In this document: piece by piece, positions 27,277-35,968 of the stretch
Layout: the number at the start of each line of letters is the position of its first letter
Position numbering within the stretch: the first letter of the stretch is position 1
Assembly: GCA_903642325.1 (NCBI GenBank)
Contig: CAHJWM010000005.1
Span: 88,929-152,928 of the forward strand
Length of the DNA: 64,000 bases
Direction: 5' to 3'
From: Myxococcales bacterium
Lineage (GTDB): Bacteria; Myxococcota_A; Polyangia; Polyangiales; Polyangiaceae
Notes under the pieces: generated by a model
Databases searched by the model: none
What the model was told of the DNA's origin: nothing
The model's input: only the letters and a program-made list of their open reading frames with translations
Program-made: the position numbers and the translations under genes

Positions 27277-27729
27277 ATGAGCTCATTTCGTTTACCCCTG
27301 CGCGTGCAAAAGGTCGGTCCGGTGGACGTTCCCTTGCCGCAATACCAAAGCCCGTCCGCGGCGGGGCTCGACCTGTGTGCGGCGATCGCCGAAGCGCGGG
27401 CCATCGAGCCCGGCGCGCGCGTCTTGATCCCGACGGGCTTAGCGTTGGCTATTCCAGACGGCTACGAAGGGCAGGTGCGGCCGCGTTCCGGGCTGGCCTT
27501 GAAGCATGGCATCAGCGTGCTGAACACGCCGGGGACGGTCGATGCAGACTACCGCGGTATGGTGCAGGTTTTGCTCATCAACCTGGGCCAGGAGCGTTTC
27601 TTGGTGCAACCGTTGACGCGAGTCGCCCAGCTCGTGATTTGCCCGGTGCGGCAGGCCGAGCTCACGCTGGTCACCGAGCTCGATGAAACGGCTCGCGGGG
27701 CGGGTGGTTATGGGTCGACCGGGATGTGA
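27277..27729 (+). CDS. dut: Deoxyuridine 5'-triphosphate nucleotidohydrolase
   Basis: 150 residues containing all five trimeric dUTPase motifs: 'SAAGLDLCAA' (1), 'VRPRSGLALKHGI' (2), 'NTPGTVDADYRG' (3), 'TRVAQLVICP' (4) and 'ARGAGGYGSTG' (5). It hydrolyses dUTP to dUMP and keeps uracil out of DNA. A GGGAG lies eleven bases before the ATG. Its last 22 bases overlap the 3' end of the convergent hydrolase gene. Confidence 0.96.
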   Translation: MSSFRLPLRVQKVGPVDVPLPQYQSPSAAGLDLCAAIAEARAIEPGARVLIPTGLALAIPDGYEGQVRPRSGLALKHGISVLNTPGTVDADYRGMVQVLLINLGQERFLVQPLTRVAQLVICPVRQAELTLVTELDETARGAGGYGSTGM

Positions 27730-28511
27730 GCCGAGACCCGCGTATAGAAGTCGCGTAGCTCGCGAGCGACGTGAGATTTTTCCACGTCGCGCGTGACGAT
27801 GTGACCCGAGCGGGGGAGGATCACGACGCGCACGTCCGAGGTGCCGAGGCGGCCTGCGACTCGCCAGGCGTTCGCCACGGGGCAGACGCGGTCGAGCGCC
27901 CCGTGGATGATCAGCGTTGGACAACGAACGCGGCTCAGACGCTCACGCAGCAAGCGGCCCGAGCGCTCGAGATCGATCGCGGCGTGCACCGGGTCGGCCG
28001 TGTAAGAGATTTGGGTGCGCCGCGCCTCGGGATCCGTGATGTCCGAGCCAGTCTTCCGAACCAAGAAGTCGGGGATGCGCAGCACGCCGCCCGCGCGCAG
28101 GGCCCAAGCCAATGGCGGCCTGAGCCACGCGGCGTTCGCCAGCAGCACCAAGCCAGCCACCCGCTCCGGGTGCGTGATGGCCAAATGCGCGGCCAGCAAG
28201 GCACCCATGGAAAGGCCGACGGCAATCACCGGCCCCGCCGCCGCTAATTCTTCGTAGGCAGACTCAGCGCCAACCACCCAATCAGAAAACCGTGTCTTCG
28301 CGAGGTCCCGCGCATGACAGCCATGCCCGGGCAGCAAGCGCGCCGATGCCGCCAAGCCGACCTCCTCGGCCATCTCCGTGCACAGCTCGATCTCCCGCGT
28401 CGTCCCGCCGAACCCGTGGAAGGCGAGCACCCCGGGAGCCTTGCCCGTGATACGGATTGGCTGGGGCAGCTCGCCGTTGAGCGAGCCGAGGATGAGCCTT
28501 TTAGCGGTCAT
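27708..28511 (-). CDS. Alpha/beta hydrolase (carboxylesterase / monoacylglycerol-lipase type)
   Basis: About 267 residues from ATG 28511, which overlaps the stop of the upstream regulator gene as ATGA. The nucleophile elbow is 'VGLSMGALLAAHLA', the oxyanion strand 'VLAFHGFGGTTREI', the acid is in 'IIHGALDRVCPV', and the catalytic His is in 'PRSGHIVTRDVEK'. The arrangement matches Est30-like carboxylesterases. The substrate is unknown. Translational coupling to the sigma-54 regulator gene is likely. The 3' end overlaps dut. Confidence 0.88.
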   Translation of the reverse strand: MTAKRLILGSLNGELPQPIRITGKAPGVLAFHGFGGTTREIELCTEMAEEVGLAASARLLPGHGCHARDLAKTRFSDWVVGAESAYEELAAAGPVIAVGLSMGALLAAHLAITHPERVAGLVLLANAAWLRPPLAWALRAGGVLRIPDFLVRKTGSDITDPEARRTQISYTADPVHAAIDLERSGRLLRERLSRVRCPTLIIHGALDRVCPVANAWRVAGRLGTSDVRVVILPRSGHIVTRDVEKSHVARELRDFYTRVSAHIPVDP

Positions 28512-29968
28512 CCTTCGCCACGCTTGATCCCGTAAGAGCGCACTTTTTTGTGCAAGTTCGTGCGTTCGACGCCGAGCGTAATGGCGGCTTTGGAGATATT
28601 CCAATCGAGCGCTTTGAGCGTGTCGATGATGTACGCGCGCTCACTGGACTCCCGATATTCGCGCAGGGTCAGCCTGTCCGAAGACGTCAGCGGCAAGGGC
28701 GTGCTCTCGCCGTCCGGCAAGCTGTCGGTGGAGCTCGCGCCCGATTCGTCCATTTCGTCGTCGAAGGGGCTCGCGTGTGGGTCTTCGGGCAAGTCGGCGA
28801 CGGTGATCACGTCGCTGGACAAGATCGCCGCTCGCTCCACCACATTTTTCAGCTCGCGGACGTTACCGGGCCAGGTGCGGCGGGCCAGGGTGTCGAAGAC
28901 GCTAGGGTCGATTTTCTTGGATCGGAGCCCATTTTCCTTACAGAACCCGGAGACGAAGGCCTCGGCGAGGGTGGTGATGTCGATCTTGCGCTCACGCAAC
29001 GCGGGCACGCGGATCGGAAAGACGTCGAGCCGAAAAAACAGATCTTCGCGGAACGTTCCGAGCTGTACGGCCTTGCCCAGATCCTTGTTGGTCGCCGCCA
29101 GCACGCGCACGTCGACGTTGATCACATGCTCGGAGCCCACGCGCACGACCTCCCCATTTTGCAGCGCGCGCAGCACCTTGGCTTGCGCGCTCAGATCCAT
29201 GTCGCCGATTTCGTCGAGGAACAACGTGCCGCCGTGGGCTTGCTCGAAGAAGCCGCGTTTTCGCGCCGAAGCGCCGGTAAAAGACCCCTTTTCGTGCCCG
29301 AACAGCTCGCTTTCGATCAGCTCACGCGGGATTGCTGCGCAGTTCACTTTCACGAATGAGGCGTCCTTGCGCGGGCTCAGGCGATGAATGGCGCGGCTGA
29401 CGAGCTCTTTGCCCGTGCCACTCTCGCCCGTAATGAGCACGCTCGCCTTGGTGGGCGCGACCTTGTCGATGTCCTGAAAGAGCTTCTGAATCGGCGCGCT
29501 GGTCCCGATCATTTCGTAGCGCGCCTCGAGCTCGCCGCGCATCTGCTCGACCGTTCGGCTGAGCCGAGCCGTGCGAATGGAGTTGCGTACGCTGACCAGC
29601 ACCCGCTCCCGATTGAGGGGCTTCTCGAAGAAGTCGGTGGCGCCGAGCTTGATCGCGGCGACGGCGTCGTGCACCGTGGCATGCCCGCTGACTACGATCA
29701 CGGGCACGTCGCGCGTCGCGTCGTCCGCGCGCAAGCGCTGCAAGGCCTCCAGACCGCTCATCCCGGGCAGCTTCAGGTCGAAAATCGCGACGTCCACCGG
29801 CTCGAACGGATTGCTCAGCACCTCGAGGGCCCTTTCCGCGGAGTCCGCTTCCAAAACGCGGTAACCTTCGCCACTCAGCACCATCTCCAGTGTGCGTCGG
29901 ATGTTCTTCTCGTCGTCGCAAACGAGCACCGTCGGGGGAACCGTGCTGAGCGGCGAGGGGTCGGCCAT
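28508..29968 (-). CDS. NtrC-family sigma-54 response regulator
   Basis: 486 residues in three domains. The receiver (about 12-125) has 'VLVCDDEKNI' and a phosphorylatable Asp in 'VAIFDLKLPGMSG'. The AAA+ domain (about 150-385) has Walker A 'ITGESGTGKELVSRAIH', the sigma-54 contact loop 'GSFTGA' (Ser in place of the usual Ala) and 'GGTLFLDEIGDMDL'. The C-terminal Fis-type helix-turn-helix ends 'NISKAAITLGVERTNLHKKV'. It activates sigma-54 promoters after phosphorylation. No histidine kinase is adjacent, so its sensor is elsewhere. Confidence 0.94.
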   Translation of the reverse strand: MADPSPLSTVPPTVLVCDDEKNIRRTLEMVLSGEGYRVLEADSAERALEVLSNPFEPVDVAIFDLKLPGMSGLEALQRLRADDATRDVPVIVVSGHATVHDAVAAIKLGATDFFEKPLNRERVLVSVRNSIRTARLSRTVEQMRGELEARYEMIGTSAPIQKLFQDIDKVAPTKASVLITGESGTGKELVSRAIHRLSPRKDASFVKVNCAAIPRELIESELFGHEKGSFTGASARKRGFFEQAHGGTLFLDEIGDMDLSAQAKVLRALQNGEVVRVGSEHVINVDVRVLAATNKDLGKAVQLGTFREDLFFRLDVFPIRVPALRERKIDITTLAEAFVSGFCKENGLRSKKIDPSVFDTLARRTWPGNVRELKNVVERAAILSSDVITVADLPEDPHASPFDDEMDESGASSTDSLPDGESTPLPLTSSDRLTLREYRESSERAYIIDTLKALDWNISKAAITLGVERTNLHKKVRSYGIKRGEG

Positions 29969-29989
29969 GGCTTGCTGCGCTGGATTGGC

Positions 29990-30865
29990 CTAAAACGTGC
30001 GCTGCGAACCGCTTTTATCGAGCAGCGCGAGCTCATTCAAGAATTTGTGTGCTGGCACGCTAAACGGGCTCGCCGGGTAGCGGCGAAGCATGACCTCGAG
30101 CACCGCGCGCGCTTTTTTGCGCTCCTTCTGCTTCATGTAAACCTCGGCCAAGAGCACCATGGCTTCGGGCTCCAGCCCCGAGTCGTTCAGCGCGTGCAAG
30201 GCGTAGTTGATGCGAGCTACGGCCGCGTCGAACTTGCCAAGATCGAGATAGAAGCGGGCTACGTACAGCTCGTGACGCCCGAGCAGCCCGGTGACCACCG
30301 ATTGCATGTAAGCAAGCTCGGCTGAGTGCTCGGTGTTGGGATAATCATTCAAGAAAGCGCGAATACTAGTGTGAGCGTCGTTAACGGATGCCAGATCGCG
30401 TTCTTCCAACGACGGCAGCAAAAATGATGGGCTGACCGCGTCGTACTGGGTGCGCGTCACCTGATAGCGCGCGTAGGGGATCTGCGGATCATTTGGGTAG
30501 TCGTGCACGAAGGATTTATAGCCAGCCGTCGCTTCTGCAAATTTCTCTTGCTGAAAGTCGGCGTCGGCCATGCGCAGCTCGGCTAGCCGCGCGTAACGGC
30601 TGTAGCCGTACTTGCGCTTCACTTCGCCCATCATCTGATTGAAGCTTTCCCAATTCTTCGAATCGAAGGCCTCCATCGCCGCGTCATACTCGCGCTTGGC
30701 GTTATCGGAGTAATCGAGCGGGGCGTTGACGTGGCGGTCCTTGTCGCACGCTTCGAGCCACGGCACGCCGAGGCCGACGCCGAGCGCCAGTGGCACGCCC
30801 CGAAGGAGCGGGTACATGCGGCGAAATAGGCACGACCTGGGTTGGCTCGGGTTCGCCTTAGGCAT
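29990..30865 (-). CDS. bamD: Outer-membrane assembly lipoprotein BamD-like
   Basis: About 291 residues from ATG 30865 (AGAGG upstream). The signal ends at a lipobox (LEAC). TPR-like helical pairs follow, with 'NAKREYDAAMEAFDSKNWESFNQMM', 'EATAGYKSFVHDYPNDPQIPYARYQ' and 'AFLNDYPNTEHSAELAYM', the last two being typical of the BamD/ComL 'FLxxYPxS' helices. The family anchors the Bam complex that inserts beta-barrel proteins. A bamB homologue lies on the other strand 5 kb away. A longer open frame to 30985 is not supported. Confidence 0.85.
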   Translation of the reverse strand: MPKANPSQPRSCLFRRMYPLLRGVPLALGVGLGVPWLEACDKDRHVNAPLDYSDNAKREYDAAMEAFDSKNWESFNQMMGEVKRKYGYSRYARLAELRMADADFQQEKFAEATAGYKSFVHDYPNDPQIPYARYQVTRTQYDAVSPSFLLPSLEERDLASVNDAHTSIRAFLNDYPNTEHSAELAYMQSVVTGLLGRHELYVARFYLDLGKFDAAVARINYALHALNDSGLEPEAMVLLAEVYMKQKERKKARAVLEVMLRRYPASPFSVPAHKFLNELALLDKSGSQRTF

Positions 30866-31014
30866 GTTCGAGGCCTCTGCTAGCGGCGTTCCGCAGCGGG
30901 CGCAAGAAGGACCGAACCCGAGCGCAGTGCCATCGCGGGCCACACCACGCGCCGGAAAACACGGGACTAGCGCGGCTCGACGCATCGGGTAAAGATGCCC
31001 TCTAGGCAGACGAC

Positions 31015-31488
31015 ATGAATCAGCCCGTTCCCATGACCCCCGCCGGCGCGCAGAAGCTGCGAGACGAGCTGGTGCGCCTGAAAGAGGAGCGCCCCAAGAT
31101 CTCGCGCGCCATTGGCACCGCGCGTGAGCACGGCGATCTCAAAGAAAATGCCGAGTATCACGCGGCCAAAGAGCAGCAGGGGCTCGTAGAAGCGCGGATC
31201 AAGGACATCGAGGACAAGCTGTCTCGCGCCGAGGTGATCGACCCGGCCCGCTTGTCCGGAGACAAAGTGCGATTCGGGGCCGTCGTGCTGCTCACGAACC
31301 TCGATAGCGAGGAGGAGAGCACCTACCAAATAGTGGGCGCGGACGAAGCCGATCTCAAAAACGGCACCATTTCCGTGTCCGCCCCCCTAGCCCGCGCCCT
31401 GATTGGCAAGTCCACGGGCGATGAGGTCGTGGTGACCCTACCCGGTGGCACGCGGCGCTACGAAATCGGCAGTATCGAGTTCCGCTGA
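31015..31488 (+). CDS. greA: Transcription elongation factor GreA
   Basis: 157 residues. The N-terminal coiled coil (about 1-75) carries '[21 protein letters not shown]', '[19 protein letters not shown]' with the acidic tip residues that reach the RNA polymerase active site. The C-terminal FKBP-like half has '[19 protein letters not shown]'. It stimulates cleavage of backtracked transcripts. It is divergent from bamD, and the sulfatase-like gene starts two bases after its stop. Confidence 0.96.
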   Translation: MNQPVPMTPAGAQKLRDELVRLKEERPKISRAIGTAREHGDLKENAEYHAAKEQQGLVEARIKDIEDKLSRAEVIDPARLSGDKVRFGAVVLLTNLDSEEESTYQIVGADEADLKNGTISVSAPLARALIGKSTGDEVVVTLPGGTRRYEIGSIEFR

Positions 31489-31489
31489 C

Positions 31490-34400
31490 GTGCGGCGGTC
31501 GTCTAGCTCCGCGGGCGCTTCTGCGCTCGCGCGCTTTGCGCGCGCCATCGCATCTTGCTGGGCGGTCATGGCGCTCGAGCTCGCGCTAACTTTAGCCTTT
31601 GCTCGACGAGAGCTCGCGGGCGCTTGGGAGCTGCAGTATGGGTTGACCTGGCTCGCCCCGACCCTGCTGGGAGTCTCGGGGCTCGTGGCGACCCTGGGCG
31701 CCGTCTTTACCTGGCTCGTAGAACGGTCCGAGCAGCGCTCGGCTCGCGCTTTGCTCGCTGGCCTCGGCGGAATGGCCGGCGTGCTCGTGGGGTTCGGGGT
31801 GGGGGGAGGGCGGCACTTGGCGACATTGGGCGTGCGCGCTTCGTTCGCGCTGCTCGTGGGCGTTTCGTGCGGCGCGGCGCTGTGGCACGCCGCGCGCGCG
31901 GTCGCCCGCTTGCTGCAGGGGCGGCCCGCCGCATGTTTCGGCTTGGTCGCCGCCGCTCTGGGCTTGTCGGAGTTGCTCAATCGCTTGCTCTTGGTTCGCC
32001 TGTATCCCGCATTTCATCTGGGGCTCGCGGCCGTCACCTTATTGAGCGCCCCGCTCGCCGGCGAGGCGCTCAGGAGGGCGAGCGCGGCAGCTCGCGCGCC
32101 GTGGCGTTCGTGGCCGGCGGGGGTGCTCGGCGTTTGGCTCTTGGCTCTGGTCCTGATGGTTCCGAGCGCGCGGCGCTTGGCTCGCTTCGACAATTTCCGA
32201 TTCATCGTCGCCGAGCATGCGCCGCTTTCGGGCCGCGGTGTGCAGCTGGCCGCGCTGATTGCACCCGCGCCCGCCGACGACAGCGTCGACTGCGACGCGC
32301 TCTCGGCTCGCGACCGGGCGGAGCACGCGGCCTGCAGTCAACGAGCGGACTCCGAAAATGGTCGCACGTTGGACCTCAGAAACCGCGATTTCCTGTTGAT
32401 CAGTGTCGACGCGTTGCGCGCGGATCACCTGGGCAGCTATGGCTACGCGCGACCGACGACGCCGCATATCGACGCGCTGGCACGGGACGCCGTCGTGTTC
32501 GAGCATGCATATGCCGCGACTCCGCACACGTCGTACTCGGTGACGTCTTTGATGACGGGCAAGTACATGCGACCGCTTTTGCTGCAGGGCATCGCGCAGG
32601 ACTCCGACACTTGGGCGGCGCTTTTCCGAACCTACGGTTACCGCACCGCGGCTTTCTATCCGCCCGCGGTGTTCTTCATCGATCCAGATCGCTTTCAAAG
32701 CTTTCGTGATGGATTTTTGGGCTTCGAGTATCGCTGGGTGGAATTTGCGGAGGGCCAGCGGCGGGTCGACCAAGTGACCCGCTACCTCAGCCAGGCCCCG
32801 GGGGATAAGCCGCTCTTCACCTGGGTTCACCTGTTTGCGCCCCACGAGCCGTACGAAAACCACCCCGAATACCCGTTCGGCGAGCGCGACATAGACCGCT
32901 ACGACTCCGAGGTCCGATTCGCAGACGAAACGGTGGGCGCCATCGTGGCGGCCTTCCGCGCGCAACGGCCGAGCTCGGTCGTGATCATCACGGCCGATCA
33001 CGGCGAGGAATTCGGCGAGCACGGCGGCCATTATCACGGCACGAGTGTGTACGAGGAGCAGGTCCACGTGCCGCTGTTGCTGTCCGCACCGGGCACGCTG
33101 AACGCCCGTCGTATTCAAGAGCCAGTGCAAACGATCGATCTTTTGCCGACCTTGCTCACGGCGCTCGATATTCCGAAGCCACCACGGATGCGTGGCCGCG
33201 ATCTCGGCTCGCTCCTCGCTGGCAAGCGCGCCGAAGGTGGAGGTCTAGCGCTGGCCGAAACGGACGAACAGACGCTCCTGGCCGACGGCGCGTTACGCCT
33301 CCTGTGCGCTCGTAAGTTGGGCGCGTGCAAACTATTCGATTTAAACCGTGACCCTGGCGAAGAACGCGATGTCTCCGCCGATTTCCCAAAACGATTCGAA
33401 GAGTTACGCGCCAAACTGAAGGAATTAGGAGCGTCCCATGGTCGCTACGAACAAAACGGCTTGCGCGCGGAGGGGAAAGGCTGGCCAGCCGCCATTTTAC
33501 GCGGCATCAGCGGCGATGGCGACGCCGTGGACGAAATCGCGGGCCTGCTCGACGACGCAGATCTTTCGATTCGTCGCAAAGCAGCCGAGCTGCTCTTCGA
33601 GCTCAGACGGCCCGAAGCAAAAGCCGCGCTGCGCTTGGCGCTCGGACGCGACGAGGATGAGGTCGTGAGGCGCTACTCAGCGCTGGCCCTGACACGCTTG
33701 GGCGAAGGCGCGCCGCTCACCTTCGAGCTCGCAAAATCATCGGACCTGACCGTGCGTCGCTTGGCTGCGCTCGTCCTCGCCGAAGGCGGCGACAATCGCG
33801 GCGAAAAGACGCTGATCGCCTGGTGGCAGGACGCGCCAGCGCGCAATTACGACCGCTCGCGACAGATCGCCGCAGCGCTTGGGGTGATCCGCTCCAAAGA
33901 GTCGGTGTGGCCGCTCGTCCAAAGCCTGGGCGACGTGCGCTTGCGGCCTTACTTAGCGGAGGCGCTAGCGCACATCGGGGGCGAGCTGAGCCAAGGCTCG
34001 CTGCTGGAGGCGTTCGCCGACGAGCGCTCGCAGTCGACTCGCGTCGCGTTGCTGAACGCGCTCGTCACGCTCAAGACGGAAGAGTCTCTCGCGCCGCCAT
34101 TGGTGAGGTTCATGGGCGTCCCGGATCCGCTGACTGGGGGCCTGGAGGCGGCAGAGCGCGCCAAGATTTTGGAGCACGTTGGCGGGCCCGATGCGCGGGA
34201 TCTGGCTCGACTGCGCGCACAGAGCTCGCTCGGCGTGATTGTCACGCTCACCATCCCGCCCGGCGGCAATGGGCGAGGGGTACGGGCCTTCGTGCGTGCC
34301 CGCGCCCTGGGCCCTGCGCCCGGTGAGCTGCTGATCGCGGCGGCGTCAATCGAGGACATTGGCCACAAGCACGGCCCCGCGTTACCCAGCGTGGACGCGG

Positions 34401-34633
34401 AGCACGCCTTGCGGCTGCGCATCCCGCCCAGTACCGAGCCACTCGTGTTGTTTGCCGAGCTACCCAAGAGTGTCCCGGCGCGGCCCGGTTTGCGCGAGCG
34501 CTTCGTGGTGTTCGCCGACAGCACGGTGCAGCTCGACGCGTTGTGCTTGGTGCCACTTTCGGACGAGCTGCCCCCACCGCCTCCGAAACCCTGGCGGCCC
34601 GAGGAGGGTCCCCCGAAAGAGAATGCAGAGTGA
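31490..34633 (+). CDS. Membrane sulfatase-fold phosphotransferase-like protein with HEAT repeats
   Basis: About 1047 residues from GTG 31490. Five to six membrane segments (about 20-230) precede a sulfatase/alkaline-phosphatase-fold domain (about 300-640): 'LLISVDALRADHLGSYGY', 'TADHGEEFGEHGGHYHG' and 'QTIDLLPTLLTAL'. The nucleophile position reads 'ATPHTSYSVTSLMTG', with Thr (about 347) in place of Cys or Ser. That is the pattern of LtaS/EptA-type phosphotransferases, not formylglycine sulfatases. A HEAT-like helical array (about 690-900) and a C-terminal beta region follow. It probably acts on lipids or glycans outside the inner membrane. The substrate is unknown. Confidence 0.8.
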   Translation: MRRSSSSAGASALARFARAIASCWAVMALELALTLAFARRELAGAWELQYGLTWLAPTLLGVSGLVATLGAVFTWLVERSEQRSARALLAGLGGMAGVLVGFGVGGGRHLATLGVRASFALLVGVSCGAALWHAARAVARLLQGRPAACFGLVAAALGLSELLNRLLLVRLYPAFHLGLAAVTLLSAPLAGEALRRASAAARAPWRSWPAGVLGVWLLALVLMVPSARRLARFDNFRFIVAEHAPLSGRGVQLAALIAPAPADDSVDCDALSARDRAEHAACSQRADSENGRTLDLRNRDFLLISVDALRADHLGSYGYARPTTPHIDALARDAVVFEHAYAATPHTSYSVTSLMTGKYMRPLLLQGIAQDSDTWAALFRTYGYRTAAFYPPAVFFIDPDRFQSFRDGFLGFEYRWVEFAEGQRRVDQVTRYLSQAPGDKPLFTWVHLFAPHEPYENHPEYPFGERDIDRYDSEVRFADETVGAIVAAFRAQRPSSVVIITADHGEEFGEHGGHYHGTSVYEEQVHVPLLLSAPGTLNARRIQEPVQTIDLLPTLLTALDIPKPPRMRGRDLGSLLAGKRAEGGGLALAETDEQTLLADGALRLLCARKLGACKLFDLNRDPGEERDVSADFPKRFEELRAKLKELGASHGRYEQNGLRAEGKGWPAAILRGISGDGDAVDEIAGLLDDADLSIRRKAAELLFELRRPEAKAALRLALGRDEDEVVRRYSALALTRLGEGAPLTFELAKSSDLTVRRLAALVLAEGGDNRGEKTLIAWWQDAPARNYDRSRQIAAALGVIRSKESVWPLVQSLGDVRLRPYLAEALAHIGGELSQGSLLEAFADERSQSTRVALLNALVTLKTEESLAPPLVRFMGVPDPLTGGLEAAERAKILEHVGGPDARDLARLRAQSSLGVIVTLTIPPGGNGRGVRAFVRARALGPAPGELLIAAASIEDIGHKHGPALPSVDAEHALRLRIPPSTEPLVLFAELPKSVPARPGLRERFVVFADSTVQLDALCLVPLSDELPPPPPKPWRPEEGPPKENAE

Positions 34634-34735
34634 GATTCGCCCGTAACATCGGGGCTGAGCCGGCCGCTCGCAAAAAACCGCTTCGGGGGCCCGGCGCGGA
34701 GAGACGAAACGACGAATTGGTGTATAGAAGCGCCC

Positions 34736-35968
34736 GTGGCAGAGGAGCGCGATGAGTCAAAACCTTCCTCGAGTCTGGAAAACCCCGAGACTCAGGCAGA
34801 AGCAGGAGGGCCCGGCGAGATCGAGCCTGAAAGCTCGGCGGAAATCGTGCATCAGCCCGACGCGATCATTACGGGTCCGATAAAGAAGAAGAAAAAGAAG
34901 CGGCCGCTCGACGCCGCGCCCGAGCCGATTCGCGACCGCAACCGCCGCCTGCGCGCCGAAGCGCTAGGCAAACGCGGCTCGAGCTTCGAGCCGCGCCGGG
35001 CTCCCGTGCGCGGGCTGGAAGCGGGGGAAATCGTCGACGACGCATTCTCACGCAGCACGCAGGCGGCTGGGGAGTGGCTGAAGAAAAACTTCAATATCGT
35101 GCAGTGGCTGCTGGTCGCCTGCATCGTGGGCTGGGTCGGCTACGCCATCTACAGCTACCGCGCCGGGCGTGCGGCGGAACGCGCTTCAACCAAGCTGAAC
35201 GCGGCGATTCGCGCCGAGAACGCGCGTGTGGGCGGTGATGAGAGCAGACCCGATCCGCAAACGGGCATCGTCGATACACGTCCCGCGTATCTCACGCAGG
35301 TGGACCGCTTGCAGGCCGCCGAGAATCAATACCGCGCCATCGCGCAAGAGTCGTCGCGGTCTCCCGCAGCGGTGTTCGCGAAGCTTGGCTTGGCCTCCGT
35401 GCTCTATGACCAAGGCAAATTTGCCGGCGCGAAGGCGGCCTATCAAGCGGTTAGAGACAACGCCCTGGCCGCCAAGGATACGAACCTCAAGGGTAGGGCC
35501 TTGGAAGGTCTCGGCATCAGCGCCGAGGGCTTGGGCGACAAAGCCAGCGCCCAGAAGTTCTTTGCCGAGCTCGCTCACCTGGACGATTTTGGTTTCGGCG
35601 CGCTCGGCGCGTATCACGAAGCGCGCTTGGCGTTCGCCGCCGGCGATGCCGACAAAGCCAAAGATTTGCTGAAAGATGCGCAAAAAAAGCTCGCATCGGC
35701 CCGCGACAAAAACGAGAAGCTGACTCTGGCCAGCCCGGGTTATTTAGAGATGTCGGTGCGTGAGCTACAGCGGCGGATCGACCCAAACGCGGTCGCGGCT
35801 CCTTCCAACGCTCTAACCGCCGACCAGTTGCAGGAGCTCCAAGAGCAAATGGGCTCGAGCGACGGCTCGGGCAACAAGGGGCTATCGAAGGAGAAGCTCA
35901 ATGAGCTTTTGAAGCGGATGTCGAACGGCGCCAAATCGCCGGGCGCGCCGCCGGCGGGCGCACCGTGA
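34736..35968 (+). CDS. YfgM-like TPR membrane protein
   Basis: 410 residues from GTG 34736. The acidic N-terminal tail contains a Lys run (KKKKKK, about residue 55). One membrane helix follows ('NIVQWLLVACIVGWVGYAIYSY', about 120-140). A periplasmic TPR region (about 150-330) has 'AVFAKLGLASVLYDQGKFAGAKAAY' and 'ALEGLGISAEGLGDKASAQKFF'. The order membrane-TPR protein then BamB matches the yfgM-bamB pair of gamma-proteobacteria, where YfgM works as a SecYEG-associated chaperone. It overlaps bamB by four bases. Its function here is inferred from layout and order. Confidence 0.75.
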   Translation: MAEERDESKPSSSLENPETQAEAGGPGEIEPESSAEIVHQPDAIITGPIKKKKKKRPLDAAPEPIRDRNRRLRAEALGKRGSSFEPRRAPVRGLEAGEIVDDAFSRSTQAAGEWLKKNFNIVQWLLVACIVGWVGYAIYSYRAGRAAERASTKLNAAIRAENARVGGDESRPDPQTGIVDTRPAYLTQVDRLQAAENQYRAIAQESSRSPAAVFAKLGLASVLYDQGKFAGAKAAYQAVRDNALAAKDTNLKGRALEGLGISAEGLGDKASAQKFFAELAHLDDFGFGALGAYHEARLAFAAGDADKAKDLLKDAQKKLASARDKNEKLTLASPGYLEMSVRELQRRIDPNAVAAPSNALTADQLQELQEQMGSSDGSGNKGLSKEKLNELLKRMSNGAKSPGAPPAGAP

